A program made the translations under genes and the position numbers. A stretch of 64,000 nt of DNA from Actinocrispum wychmicini (lineage in GTDB: Bacteria > Actinomycetota > Actinomycetes > Mycobacteriales > Pseudonocardiaceae): assembly GCF_004345645.1 (NCBI RefSeq), contig NZ_SLWS01000002.1, positions 1,178,001 to 1,242,000 of the forward strand. Reading direction: 5' to 3'. Below the pieces are notes generated by a model that had not been told where the DNA came from, made no database searches, and worked only from the letters and a program-made list of their open reading frames with translations. The stretch's first letter is position 1. Every line of letters starts with the position of its first letter. Positions 12,157 through 20,640 of this stretch are shown here, piece after piece.

Positions 12157-12716
12157 CCAGCCCCGATACGAAACTGGCACCCGAGTCGTCCCGACAGCCG
12201 TCCGACGTGGCACGGCAGGCCGTGCGCCACATCGCCTCGGGTGTCACCGTGTTGACGGTCGATCTGGCCGGCCTCCGGCACGGGACCACGGCCAGTGCGG
12301 TGGTCGCGGTGTCGCGGGTTCCGCTGGTCGTGGGCGTGTGCCTACGCCCGTCCTCGACCCTGGCCGGCATGCTCCGGTCGGCCGGCCGGTTCGCCGTCAA
12401 CGTGCTGGCCGCCGGCCAGGAAGACGTGGCTCGCCGGTTCGCCGATCCCTACCGTCCTCGTGGTGACCGGCAGTTCAGCGGTCTCGGCTGGACCGTCGAC
12501 CGCGCCAGCGGCGCTCCACTGCTCGATGGCTGTTTGGCCCATCTCGGCTGCCGAATGTTGGGCTGGCAGCAGGTCGGCGACCACGATCTGCTGCTCGCCG
12601 AGGTACTCGACGGCAGCCATGGCGCGGGCGTGCCGATGCTGAGTTTCGACAGGCAGATGCGACGCGCGGTGCTTGCCGATCCGACCGATCCGTCTCCCCT
12701 GAATGAGGTGTCATGA
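12153..12716 (+). CDS. Flavin reductase, split-barrel family (VlmR-like)
   Basis: A 187-residue NAD(P)H:flavin oxidoreductase of the HpaC/ActVB-like family. Typical features are the start region HIASGVTVLTV, then TASAVVAVSRVPLVVGVCL, FAVNVLA, and the binding-pocket segment GCLAHLGCRMLG followed by GDHDLLLAEVLDG. It probably supplies FADH2 or FMNH2 to the acyl-CoA-dehydrogenase-fold monooxygenase in the same operon, as the VlmR-VlmH pair does. It starts in an ATGA overlap with the membrane protein gene and ends in another 4-bp overlap, so these genes are tightly coupled. Confidence 0.88.
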   Translation: MTSPDTKLAPESSRQPSDVARQAVRHIASGVTVLTVDLAGLRHGTTASAVVAVSRVPLVVGVCLRPSSTLAGMLRSAGRFAVNVLAAGQEDVARRFADPYRPRGDRQFSGLGWTVDRASGAPLLDGCLAHLGCRMLGWQQVGDHDLLLAEVLDGSHGAGVPMLSFDRQMRRAVLADPTDPSPLNEVS

Positions 12717-13693
12717 CGACCAGCGAGGTACCGATCGAGGCCGACTGGGACCGGGCGCCGAACCTGTTGGACGGCGCGCAGACCCTGGTCCTGACCGCGG
12801 AGCAGTGCGATCTCGCCTACTGGCTCTCGGCGGTCGCCCAAGGCACCCTGCGGGGTCGGTCGAAACTGGGACATGCCACGGTCACCCCGGACTACATGCG
12901 CGAGCCGGGTCCACTGCGCGACGCGTTGATCCTGGAACTCGGCCATCGTTCGCTGTCCGAAACGCGGGCGGTGCGGGTCCTGTCCCACTATGTGATCGGC
13001 GCTCCGGCCGTGCCCGAACTGGAATTCTTCACCACCCAGGTGGTCGACGAGGCCCGACACGCCATGATCTTCCGCAATCACCTTGTCGAACTGGGCGTGC
13101 CGGCGGAAGGTCTGCTCGAATTCATCACCGAGCAAGGCGCGGACTACACCGAGCGGATCCTCAACCCGATCGCGGAGTTCGCCACGTCCATCGTGCGCGA
13201 CGAGAACGATTTCATCGGCGCGGTGGCGGTGTTCACCATTGTCATCGAAGGTGTGCTCGCCCCGGCCGCCGAACTGAGCGAACGCAAGTGGGTGCTTCTC
13301 GATCCAGCCGCGGCCGAAATCGCCCGTGGCGCGTCAATCGACGAGATTCGGCACCTGTCCGTGGGTAGCTCCATCGTCCGGGAGCACCTGGAGCGCAATC
13401 CCGACTACCGACCGCGGTTGGTCGAACTGGTCAAGCGTGGCCGCAGGCTCTGGGACGAACTGCCGGTCGAGGAGGTGGTACTCCACCGCGAGGAATTGTT
13501 CCAGGAGGGCATACAGGCCCACCGAGAGGTCCTGCGTGACTACGAGGTGTTCCCAGGACGCAAACTGCTGGAGACCACCCCCAAGGAGCGTTACGACCTG
13601 GCCGAGCAGTGGACCGACGACATGGCCGCCGTACGGCTGCCCTTCATGGGCATCCCCGAGGCAGTCGAAATACTCCGCACCCAGCAGTCGTGA
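12713..13693 (+). CDS. Ferritin-like nonheme diiron oxygenase (VlmB-like azoxy synthase candidate)
   Basis: A 326-residue soluble helical protein. Two DExRH motifs, DEARH (112-116) and DEIRH (210-214), plus Glu179 in VIEG and a glutamate in helix 1 (Glu75 or Glu83), supply a complete carboxylate-histidine diiron site. This arrangement is shared with AurF/CmlI-type N-oxygenases and VlmB-like proteins. In valanimycin the diiron enzyme oxidises the hydrazine intermediate to the azoxy group. Here it is the last gene of the operon, coupled to the flavin reductase by ATGA. Alternatives are an amine N-oxygenase or a hydroxylase; the neighbouring VlmA- and VlmO-like genes favour azoxy formation. Confidence 0.78.
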   Translation: MTTSEVPIEADWDRAPNLLDGAQTLVLTAEQCDLAYWLSAVAQGTLRGRSKLGHATVTPDYMREPGPLRDALILELGHRSLSETRAVRVLSHYVIGAPAVPELEFFTTQVVDEARHAMIFRNHLVELGVPAEGLLEFITEQGADYTERILNPIAEFATSIVRDENDFIGAVAVFTIVIEGVLAPAAELSERKWVLLDPAAAEIARGASIDEIRHLSVGSSIVREHLERNPDYRPRLVELVKRGRRLWDELPVEEVVLHREELFQEGIQAHREVLRDYEVFPGRKLLETTPKERYDLAEQWTDDMAAVRLPFMGIPEAVEILRTQQS

Positions 13694-13742
13694 ACGGCGG
13701 CTGTCAACTCTGAACTGGGCTCAACGGCTCGAACAAACCCGT

Positions 13743-13775
13743 GCCGGCCTGCGGAAGTGCATTTCGCAGGCCGGC
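13743..13775 (+). terminator. Hairpin terminator after the azoxy-type operon
   Basis: A perfect 11-bp G/C stem (GCCGGCCTGCG and its complement) encloses an 11-nt loop, 50 bp after the diiron oxygenase stop. No T tract follows, as is common for actinomycete terminators. Confidence 0.7.
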
Positions 13776-13794
13776 GCGTATGGCTTGGGCTCTG

Positions 13795-14255
13795 TCAAGT
13801 GAGCTCGAGTGCGGCTTTGACGATGACGCCGATTTTGCTGGGGCTGGCGGTGATGTGGTGCAGCGTGCGCCAGCGTCCGGTCAGGACGGCGAATCCGCGT
13901 TCTCCCAGGCAGCGTAGTACAAAGCGCCGAGCACACGGTCGCGGGCGACGGTCAGATCGTGCACGGAGCCAGGCTCGACATCGGCCGCCCACAACGGGAA
14001 CCCGCTCGGTGCGGACAGTCCTTGCACGTTACCGCCGTGCTCGTGGGCTTTCCCGGAATACCAGAGGTCGATCTGAGTGCCTTTGACGTTGATGGTCTTC
14101 TCGCCACAGCGGTCAGCGGAGAAGATCTTCCCGTCCAGGATCACGTAGGCCAAGCCCTCGGCTTGGGCTCGTTGCAGGGCTTCGTGCAGATCCGGAGCCT
14201 GGTCGGCAAACGTCGAGCATGGCACGATAGGCAATCACGTGGAGTCCTCTGGGCA
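13795..14255 (-). pseudogene. IS5-like DDE transposase, twice deleted and frameshifted
   Basis: Reading from 14255, a few codons of the leader (AYRAMLDV) are followed, in another frame, by AYVILDGKIFSADRCG, HGGNVQGLSAPSGFPLW and DVEPGSVHDLTVAR from the catalytic domain. A second frame change leads to the C-terminal end LGERGFAVLTGRWRTL...SPSKIG and the stop at 13795. Most of the N-terminal domain and about 80 codons before the C-terminal end are gone. Inactive. Confidence 0.82.
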
Positions 14256-14361
14256 GATGGATCTTGTGGTGAGAACTCTTCTACCAGGGGGCCCCACGCC
14301 CATCTGTGACGTTGTCCGGTTTGGATGGCTTACCCAGGCGCCAATAGTTGCTGAGATCAGC

Positions 14362-14640
14362 TCAGTGTCCGGGCGCACCAGCAGATGGAGTCTGCGCAAA
14401 AGTCTGGCGTGGTAGTCGGTGCAGGAGTGCGGCGAGCCACACGCGGTCCGCCGGGGCGAATCGCGGACTCATGTCGCCGAGTTGGCGTTGCAGAACTCCG
14501 ATCTGGTGCCGCAATGCCGGGATCTCAGCGTCCTTTCTCGGTCGCTCATGGGGAGCAGTCGGAGCAGGGCGAAGGTGTCGGTCACGCCGAGGTAAGCCAG
14601 TCGCAGCAGCACGTCCGATCTTCCTGCCGCACGGTGCGCG
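14362..14640 (-). pseudogene. Relic of an integrase-core transposase N-terminus
   Basis: The pieces LLRLAYLGVTDTFALLRLLP and, after a frame change, EIPALRHQIGVLQRQLGD and PRFAPADRVWLAALLHRLPR correspond to the beginning of the actinomycete integrase-core (IS3/IS481-like) transposases. The catalytic core is absent, and the frame stops at 14362. Confidence 0.55.
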
Positions 14641-15695
14641 TGCCGAGAACCTCGTCCACGCAGCTCAAGCGGCATGTCGGTACTCGTACACAACTTTCGT
14701 CGAGATGGTCGTGTCGGCGGGTCGCCAGGCGGTCGATGTCGATCGAACTGCGGCGATTGCATGAACTCGATGGAAGCAGAACGTGAGAGCAAATTGGGAG
14801 CCGACAATAGATGCATCCAACAGCGCTGAACCGCATCCAACGGCTCTCAACAGACCTATCCGACCTGCTAGAGTTATGTTTCCGCTGGTGAGAGACTTTG
14901 TTGATCTTAGTTGACACGGTAGATGTCACTGGTTCAATCCCACTACCGCCCACTAGCATGTTTCCGCTGGTCAGATGTGTCAATTGACGAGCATCGTCGA
15001 CGGGCCGTTCCCTCTGGGGAGAACTCGGGGAGGAGGCGATCTTGACCACATTCGCGTCTGGGTAGAGGTCAACCCGGATCCGTTCCCAAACTGTTCCCAT
15101 CGCGACTGCATCGTGTCGACCATCATCCGATTGACGTGCGAGTAGATACCCGGACGGCAGCCCACCGCCGGTGGCAGCCGCACCGATTCGGACTGTGTTT
15201 GCCAGCTGGATTCTCGGCGACTGGGCAGCTCCCGGCCAACGGCGACGCTCTTGATCGTCATCCTCGTACGCGACACAGCCGCCATTGGCGGTATTGGGCG
15301 TGCCGGGCTCGGCTGTCTTGGTGGGCCTTCGGGGACTCCTACCGCTTACCCACGTGAACCAGTGATTTCCTTGCCCAGGTACATGGCGGTAGCCGGTGCC
15401 GCATCCCCTGAAAGACGCAGGAGCCCGAGCACCGTGCCTGAGGGGGTGTTGATTCGGTCGCCGTGGGCCGCACGGAGTTTTGACGATGTCGGCCTCGAAA
15501 GCCCACGCCGCAGACTCAAACGCCACATTATCCGAGGTTGGCCGGGATTGACCGCACGGCTGTCGCCACGCCGGAGCCTCGTCAAGTCGATCTTCCTGCG
15601 CGTATCGACCGTATGATTCCGTCGGCAGCCTCGGCCTCTCCGGGGCCGGGAACACCCCCGATCAGCCTGTCGATTTGCGAATGGAGCACAACGCT
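14641..15695. other. About 1 kb without a supported gene, holding a tRNA-end remnant
   Basis: One 357-codon minus-strand frame spans most of this stretch, but it runs through the transposase relic and the tRNA-like end and shows no domain, so I do not call it. A 14-bp direct repeat (ATGTTTCCGCTGGT) at 14876-14889 and 14958-14971 brackets the tRNA-like segment. Otherwise nothing recognised. Confidence 0.4.
14924..14953 (+). other. tRNA 3'-end remnant, possible attachment-site scar
   Basis: The T-loop sequence GGTTCAATCC followed by an acceptor-like ACCGCCCAC looks like the last 30 nt of a tRNA gene. There is no 5' half upstream, and the T stem has a mismatch. Integrating elements commonly leave such 3' ends as att sites; this one is degenerate. 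Confidence 0.45.
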
Positions 15696-16061
15696 ATGGC
15701 TCAGAAAGTCACCGTCCAACTCGTTGACGATCTGGACGGCACCGCCGCTGAGGACATCACCACCGTCAGCTTCGGCCTGGACGGCGCCGACTACGAGATT
15801 GACCTCACGGCTACCAACGCCGCCAGGCTACGCAACCAACTCGACGACTACGTCAACGCCAGCCGGCGGGTCGGTGGCCGCTTGAAGCGAGGCGCCTCAC
15901 CAGCCAAGGGGGCCACACCCACCGCCAGCCGGGAACAGACCAAAGCCATCCGCGACTGGGCCCGCCAGAACGGGTACGAGCTATCCGACCGCGGCCGAAT
16001 TCCCGGCAACGTCATTGAGGCGTTCGACACCGCTCACGCCAGCAGCAAACGAAAGAAGTAG
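15696..16061 (+). CDS. lsr2: Lsr2-family nucleoid-associated xenogeneic silencer
   Basis: A 121-residue Lsr2. The N-terminal dimerisation domain starts [15 protein letters not shown] and continues with [13 protein letters not shown] and [10 protein letters not shown] basic linker with [20 protein letters not shown] leads to the C-terminal DNA-binding domain, where DRGRIPGNV holds the AT-hook-like RGR. It binds AT-rich and foreign DNA in the minor groove and represses it. Placed between relics and attachment scars, it is probably an extra island-borne copy rather than the sole chromosomal one. ATG 15696 is preferred over an in-frame ATG at 15681 by homology. Confidence 0.95.
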   Translation: MAQKVTVQLVDDLDGTAAEDITTVSFGLDGADYEIDLTATNAARLRNQLDDYVNASRRVGGRLKRGASPAKGATPTASREQTKAIRDWARQNGYELSDRGRIPGNVIEAFDTAHASSKRKK

Positions 16062-16967
16062 CGTCCTCGCCTTGGGCATCGCGTTCGCTCCATTGTCGCC
16101 GACGCGGGCGAGGACATACCCCGCAGTCAGCCGCCGGCCAACCAACCTCGCCGCCGCAATGACGGCATGGCCGCCCGGCAGCAACCCCATCCATCGACTA
16201 TCGGCCGCAACCATCGAACACCGGCCCCACATCGCCGACGCGACGAGCATCCCATCCCGCCGGACCCGATACACCGAATGGGACCATCACGCGGACAGCG
16301 GCCGACGCGAAGTACCACGTCACGCCCATACTGGCGGGAACCCTGGAGCAGACCGATGACCCTATTTCGCGGTGTTGATCATGCTGCTCCAGATTTGCTC
16401 CAGACCAGCGACGCACTGTCCACTTGGGACCGAGAAACAAGGTCGACCTCCGATCCTGCCTACTCAGGTCAGAGGTCGAATACATAACATTCAACGGTTG
16501 TGGAGCTGAGGGGATTCGAACCCCTGACCCCCACACTGCCAGTCCAATTCGGACAGTGCCTCTCACCTGTAACTCTACAGTATCGCCACGTCAAACATGT
16601 TGCAACCTATGCGATAGAGTGCAGTTCACTGCCGTAGAGTGTACGCCCAACACCGACCCCTGCTCCAGATTGCTCCACCCATGTTCAGCATGAACCAGAC
16701 ATATCGCCCTAGTACGGGCGAGTTCCGGGTCGTTGTCGCCGATCACCAGGTCATTGCCGTCGGCAACCGCATCCGCAACGACTGCACCGTCTGTCATGAC
16801 GGCAATACAACGGAACCATGAAGCCATGGTCAAATCGATACACGTGACCGCCGACAGCTTAGAGTCAGAACCCACGAGGGTGCGCTTGCTGCACCGTCCG
16901 CCGGGCGTAAGCCGACGCAGTGAATGTAAAACAAGGTTGCCGATGACATACTGGCTGGTCATCAAGT
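16062..16967. other. About 900 bp without a gene, leading into CRISPR array 1
   Basis: Short, interrupted frames only. It contains the tRNA 3' end at 16500-16535. The last 100-150 bp before 16968 should be the array leader and promoter, because the repeats read on the + strand and decay at the other end; no boxes were recognised with confidence. Confidence 0.4.
16500..16535 (-). other. tRNA 3'-end fragment, probable att site
   Basis: On the minus strand the sequence ends GGGGTTCGAATCCCCT, a perfect 5-bp T stem with a 7-nt TTCGAAT loop, followed by CAGCTCCAC as acceptor 3' strand. No matching GGAGCTG 5' strand or anticodon arm lies upstream, so it is not a complete tRNA. It looks like the short tRNA end duplicated when an element integrated site-specifically. 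Orientation and sequence differ from the remnant at 14924, so two events are implied. Confidence 0.6.
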
Positions 16968-17610
16968 GTTGTCCCCGCGTACGCGGGGATGGTCCGGTGA
17001 TGCCCTGGCCGAGGTAGTCGACGACACCGTTGTCCCCGCGTACGCGGGGATGGTCCCTTCAGGCCCAGGGCGACCAGCCGGGCGATCTGGTTGTCCCCGC
17101 GTACGCGGGGATGGTCCCTGGGTCCTCAAGGACAGGCGCTCCGCGCTCGCGTTGTCCCCGCGTACGCGGGGATGGTCCCCCGGCCGCACGCTCTCGGTGA
17201 TCGTCTGTGGGCGTTGTCCCCGCGTACGCGGGGATGGTCCCAGGTTCATCAGGCGGGACACGTCGTGCGTGCCGTTGTCCCCGCTGTACGCGGGGATGGT
17301 CCCGACCCCGACGTCCTGGTCAAGGTCGACGGAAAGTTGTCCCCGCGTACGCGGGAGTGCTGCTCGCGCCACCCTCGGCGAGGGCCTGGTCCGGGCCGTC
17401 GTCCCCGTACAGGCGGGGATGGTCCGTTGATCTACCAGTCGGTGCCGCGTTTGGCAGTGTCGTCCCCGTGTGGGCGGTGATGGTCCTTGGCCGTAGCGCA
17501 TGAAGTGCGGGTATTCCGCGTTTGTTTCCGGCGTATGCGGGGATGGGCCACTCAGCGGTTGGCCGATCATGACCCGGAGCCGTTGTTCCTCGAGTAGGCG
17601 GGGATAGGCC
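16968..17610 (+). CRISPR. CRISPR array 1, type I-E, about 11 repeats, decaying to the right
   Basis: Repeats of 28 bp (GTTGTCCCC, then GCGTACGC, then GGGGATGGTCC) start at 16968, 17029, 17090, 17151, 17213, 17274, 17336, 17398, 17459, 17520 and 17582, with spacers of 32-34 nt and a 61-bp period. The first five are identical. The sixth has an inserted T, the seventh loses its 3' end, and the last four carry many substitutions. Decay at the right places the leader on the left and transcription on the + strand. The stem CCCCGCG/CGCGGGG is the usual I-E hairpin for Cas6e. Confidence 0.97.
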
Positions 17611-17872
17611 CGCCTAGTGCAGCGTGCTGACCGTCTCCGAGCGTCATCTCCCACACTGGGCTGCGTCAGCTACTGCTCAGCGGAAGTCCCAGACCATAGA
17701 AGCCGCGAAGGGCCTGCCGACAGGTTCGAACTTATGAAAGCTAGGCATGCCCTATCACACTCGGCCTTGAGCGGGAGTGTAGTGTCTCGTGGCATGGAGC
17801 CATTGACAGGACGACAATCCTCGCGGGTCCCAGCTGCCACTGGGTTGGTCCCTTATGGAAGCGAGGGATAGC

Positions 17873-17900
17873 TCCGTCCCCGCGTACGCGGGGCTGACCG
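17873..17900 (+). repeat. Solitary degenerate CRISPR repeat
   Basis: CGTCCCCGCGTACGCGGGG preserves the full array-1 palindrome, but both flanks have diverged (CTGACC at the 3' end). It is out of register with the array, so it is a stranded repeat or a secondary hairpin ahead of the cas genes. Confidence 0.75.
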
Positions 17901-17947
17901 GACCTCAGAATCGCCTTGAACAGGCAAGAAGGTTCAAGAGATAAAGC

Positions 17948-17979
17948 GAGTGCCTCCCGGCTGCTACCGAGAGGCACTC
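17948..17979 (+). terminator. Hairpin before the cas operon
   Basis: GAGTGCCTC and GAGGCACTC form a perfect 9-bp stem with a 14-nt loop, followed by TTCTCTTCC. It may end transcription coming from the array or act as an attenuator 38 bp before the first cas-operon gene. Confidence 0.55.
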
Positions 17980-18016
17980 TTCTCTTCCCGGCTGTCTCCA
18001 ACAGAAGGAAGTGGTC

Positions 18017-18265
18017 ATGATTGTAAACGAGCCTCCGACGTCGTCAGGCGTGAGCGATGATGATCGGCCGTGGACGCTTCGTACATTGGTCATCGGAGTG
18101 ATCGCTGGCGTGGCTGCGGCGTTCGCCGCTGTGCCTACCTGGGTGGTGGTCAAGCAGATCGCGGCGGGCCTGGGAGGGCCCTTGGTGCCTGTGTCGGCGG
18201 CAGTCGTGATCAGCGGAACGGTCTTCTGGAAGGCCGTCGACATGCTCCGGCGTAACGTCCGATGA
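18017..18265 (+). CDS. Small membrane protein in the cas operon, unknown function
   Basis: An 82-residue protein with a polar N-terminus of about 25 residues, then two hydrophobic helices around LVIGVIAGVAAAFAAVPTWV and GPLVPVSAAVVISGTVFW, and a short basic tail. ATG 18017 has an AGAAGGAAG site at good spacing; the in-frame GTG at 18011 lies too close to it. The stop overlaps the cas3 start (ATGA), so it is translationally coupled to cas3 and probably co-expressed with Cascade. It is not a standard I-E component. It could anchor or modulate Cas3, or be a captured unrelated gene. Confidence 0.7.
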   Translation: MIVNEPPTSSGVSDDDRPWTLRTLVIGVIAGVAAAFAAVPTWVVVKQIAAGLGGPLVPVSAAVVISGTVFWKAVDMLRRNVR

Positions 18266-20640
18266 CCGCTACTCACGTGCCGCCAGCGTTCGCTGCGTGG
18301 GGCAAGGCGTCTGGGGAGCGGGTCCATCCGCTGGTCTGTCATGTTCTGGATACGGCGGCCGTGGCGGAGCGGCTGGTGGATCTTGTCCTTGGGCCGCGTT
18401 GCCGAGCCGAGTTGTGTGCCGGTTTCGAGCCGCTCGGCAGTCCGAAGGAGTGGATCGCCACTCTGTGTGGCCTGCATGATCTGGGGAAGTACACGCCGGG
18501 GTTTCAGGCACTGAAAGTCGATCTCGCGAGGGACCGGTTCGGTACGCCTGCCGCGACGGACCTGCAGGCGGTACGGAAACAGAGTGGTCTGGGGCGGCGG
18601 GTGGACACTCCGCATGGCTTGGTGACTGCGATGCACGTGCAGGACTTGTTGCTGTCGTGGGATGTCCCGTTTGACACGGCCGAGTTCCTGGCCGCGGCGT
18701 TGGGTGGCCATCACGGTCATTTTCCGGACGGTTCGGCGGTGCGGCAGGCTCGGCGGGAGATCAACAACCACGGTCGGGCAACGTGGCAGGGGTGGCGTGA
18801 CGGCCTGGTTGGTGACGTGGTCCGGCTGCGTGGTCTGCCGGACCCGAGCACGCTTGCGTGGCGGGACGTGCATGTAAGCGTCAGTGCCGCTGTGGGGCTG
18901 GCCGCGTTGACGACGATCAGCGATTGGATCGCCTCGGACGTCAGCAGCTTCGAGTTCGCCGACGCCCCCGACCTGGCCTATTACCCAGAGGTGGCGCGGA
19001 TGCGCGCCGCAGCCGCGGTGAGCCGGCTCAAGCTACGTTCCTGGGAGCCGGCGTCCGACAGCTTCGCGGGCTTGTTTCCTTCAGCGGAGCCGCCGTTCCC
19101 GGTGCAAACGGCGGTCGAGCAAGCGGTGGCCGGCCGCAGGGAGCCCACCTTGGTGATGGTCGAGGCGCCGACGGGTGAGGGCAAGTCCAAGGCCGCGTTG
19201 CAGGCCGCGGCCGCGCTCGTGCGCAACGGGGGCCTCAGCGGGGTGTACGTGGCCATGCCCACCCAGGCCACCAGCAACCAGATGTTGCGGGAACTGGAGC
19301 AGTTGCTCAACGAGCACGGCGATGATCTTCCGGTGCAGCTGATCCACTCCAACGCCAAGGAGTATCTGGAGGAGCGGGCTGCCACGCCGACCCATGTCGG
19401 TGTGGACGACCCGGGTGATTCGGATGTCGCCGCGCAGGAATGGTTCACGCGTAAGAAGAATCTGTTGGCGACGATGGGTGTGGGCACGGTCGACCAGGTT
19501 TTGAAGGCGGTGATCCGGTCCGGGCATGTGTTCGTGCGGCTGACCGCGATGACCAACAAGGTGATCGTGATCGACGAAATCCACGCATATCAGGCATATA
19601 TGTCGGTGTTGCTGGATCGGCTGCTGGCTTGGTTGGGGCGGCTGGGGGTGTCGGTGGTGCTCTTGTCTGCCACGTTGCCCGCCGGCCGTCGCCGGGATCT
19701 GGTCGCGGCGTGGCAGTCCGGTGTTCTTCGTTGCTTGCCACGGGAAGCGCCCGCGCTGCCCCCGTCGACGGCGTACCCGCGGGTCACGGTCGCCACAACA
19801 GGCACACCCGACGTGGTACCGGCGAAGCTTTCGACACTCAACTCCAGTCGCCCCGTCACAATGGTGCGGAAAGCGGACGAGGAGATCACCGAGTGGGCGT
19901 TCGCACGGGTGGAAGGGGGTGGCTGTGCGGCCATCATGCACAACCTGGTGCGTAGGGCCGTCGCCACACACGCCGCCCTGGAGAAGGAGATCAACGCTCT
20001 GCCCGAAGCTGTGCGACCCCAACTGTTCTTGATCACCGGGCGCACGGCCGCCGGTGAGCGACGCAGGATCGAAGGTGAACTTCGTACGGCGTTCGGCACA
20101 GGCGGGACCAGGCCGCGGGCGATCGTGGTCAGCACCCAGGTGCTGGAGCAAGGTCTTGATCTTGATTTCGACGCTCTGCTCACGGATCTGGCCCCGATGG
20201 ATTGGGTGATCCAGCGCGCCGGGCGGCTGCACCGGCATCGCCGTGACGCGTCTCGGGGAGAGGCCGCGTTGGCGATCGCCGGCGTGGTGGACACCGACGC
20301 TGGGCCTCGGTTCCCGCAGTATGTCGACAGGGTGTATGCGCCGATGATGTTGCTGCGCACGTGGGCGCTTCTGCGGGATCGCAAGGAGGTGTCGCTTCCG
20401 GGCGAGGTGCCCGCTCTGGTCGACGCCGTGTACGGGCCCGCGGACGCTGTCGCGTGTCCGGCAGGGTGGGAAGAGGCGTGGCGGGTGGCGGAAGAAAAGT
20501 TGCGACGCGCCCAGGAAGTGTCCGACCGTAACGCTCGGTTGATGTATCTTCCTCTTCCTCATGCGGTCAGTCATCTCAGTGAATTGACCAAGCACAGCAA
20601 AGATCCACGCCGAGCGCGGGAGAAACGTTACCGATCATGA
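18262..20640 (+). CDS. cas3: Cas3 helicase-nuclease lacking its C-terminal domain
   Basis: A 792-residue type I-E effector nuclease. The HD domain has CHVLD (His27), LHDLGK (His72, Asp73) and GGHHGHFPD. The SF2 helicase has Walker A APTGEGKS at about 301, DEIH near 438, SATLP, STQVLEQGLDLDFD and QRAGRLHRH near 650, so all catalytic motifs are intact. Cascade recruits it to degrade target DNA. It ends soon after LPLPHAVSHLSELTKHSKD, where family members continue for about 130 residues. That domain is found instead at the start of the next frame, which begins in a 4-bp ATGA overlap. GTG or ATG alternatives were not needed: ATG 18262 gives the expected N-terminus. Confidence 0.96.
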   Translation: MTATHVPPAFAAWGKASGERVHPLVCHVLDTAAVAERLVDLVLGPRCRAELCAGFEPLGSPKEWIATLCGLHDLGKYTPGFQALKVDLARDRFGTPAATDLQAVRKQSGLGRRVDTPHGLVTAMHVQDLLLSWDVPFDTAEFLAAALGGHHGHFPDGSAVRQARREINNHGRATWQGWRDGLVGDVVRLRGLPDPSTLAWRDVHVSVSAAVGLAALTTISDWIASDVSSFEFADAPDLAYYPEVARMRAAAAVSRLKLRSWEPASDSFAGLFPSAEPPFPVQTAVEQAVAGRREPTLVMVEAPTGEGKSKAALQAAAALVRNGGLSGVYVAMPTQATSNQMLRELEQLLNEHGDDLPVQLIHSNAKEYLEERAATPTHVGVDDPGDSDVAAQEWFTRKKNLLATMGVGTVDQVLKAVIRSGHVFVRLTAMTNKVIVIDEIHAYQAYMSVLLDRLLAWLGRLGVSVVLLSATLPAGRRRDLVAAWQSGVLRCLPREAPALPPSTAYPRVTVATTGTPDVVPAKLSTLNSSRPVTMVRKADEEITEWAFARVEGGGCAAIMHNLVRRAVATHAALEKEINALPEAVRPQLFLITGRTAAGERRRIEGELRTAFGTGGTRPRAIVVSTQVLEQGLDLDFDALLTDLAPMDWVIQRAGRLHRHRRDASRGEAALAIAGVVDTDAGPRFPQYVDRVYAPMMLLRTWALLRDRKEVSLPGEVPALVDAVYGPADAVACPAGWEEAWRVAEEKLRRAQEVSDRNARLMYLPLPHAVSHLSELTKHSKDPRRAREKRYRS

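Larger units (their letters stand above)
17611..18016. promoter_or_regulatory. Gap between array 1 and the cas operon
   Basis: Holds a solitary degenerate repeat and a hairpin (both listed separately) and no gene. The cas promoter must lie here, since the operon starts at 18017. Confidence 0.45.

Noticed and set aside
14582-15655. A 357-codon minus-strand frame
   Set aside because: It runs through the tRNA-end remnant and the transposase relic and has no domain; phrases such as GGSGIEPVTSTVS are what tRNA ends look like when translated.
16490-16600. A complete tRNA gene
   Set aside because: Only the T arm and acceptor 3' strand are present; no matching 5' strand or anticodon arm upstream on the minus strand.
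16962-17654. Open frames on both strands across CRISPR array 1 with repeated RVRGD or RTRGW-type segments
   Set aside because: The repeats in translation are the CRISPR repeat itself; no start site or domain.
19081-20595. A 504-codon minus-strand frame
   Set aside because: Antisense of cas3, with low complexity and no motifs.
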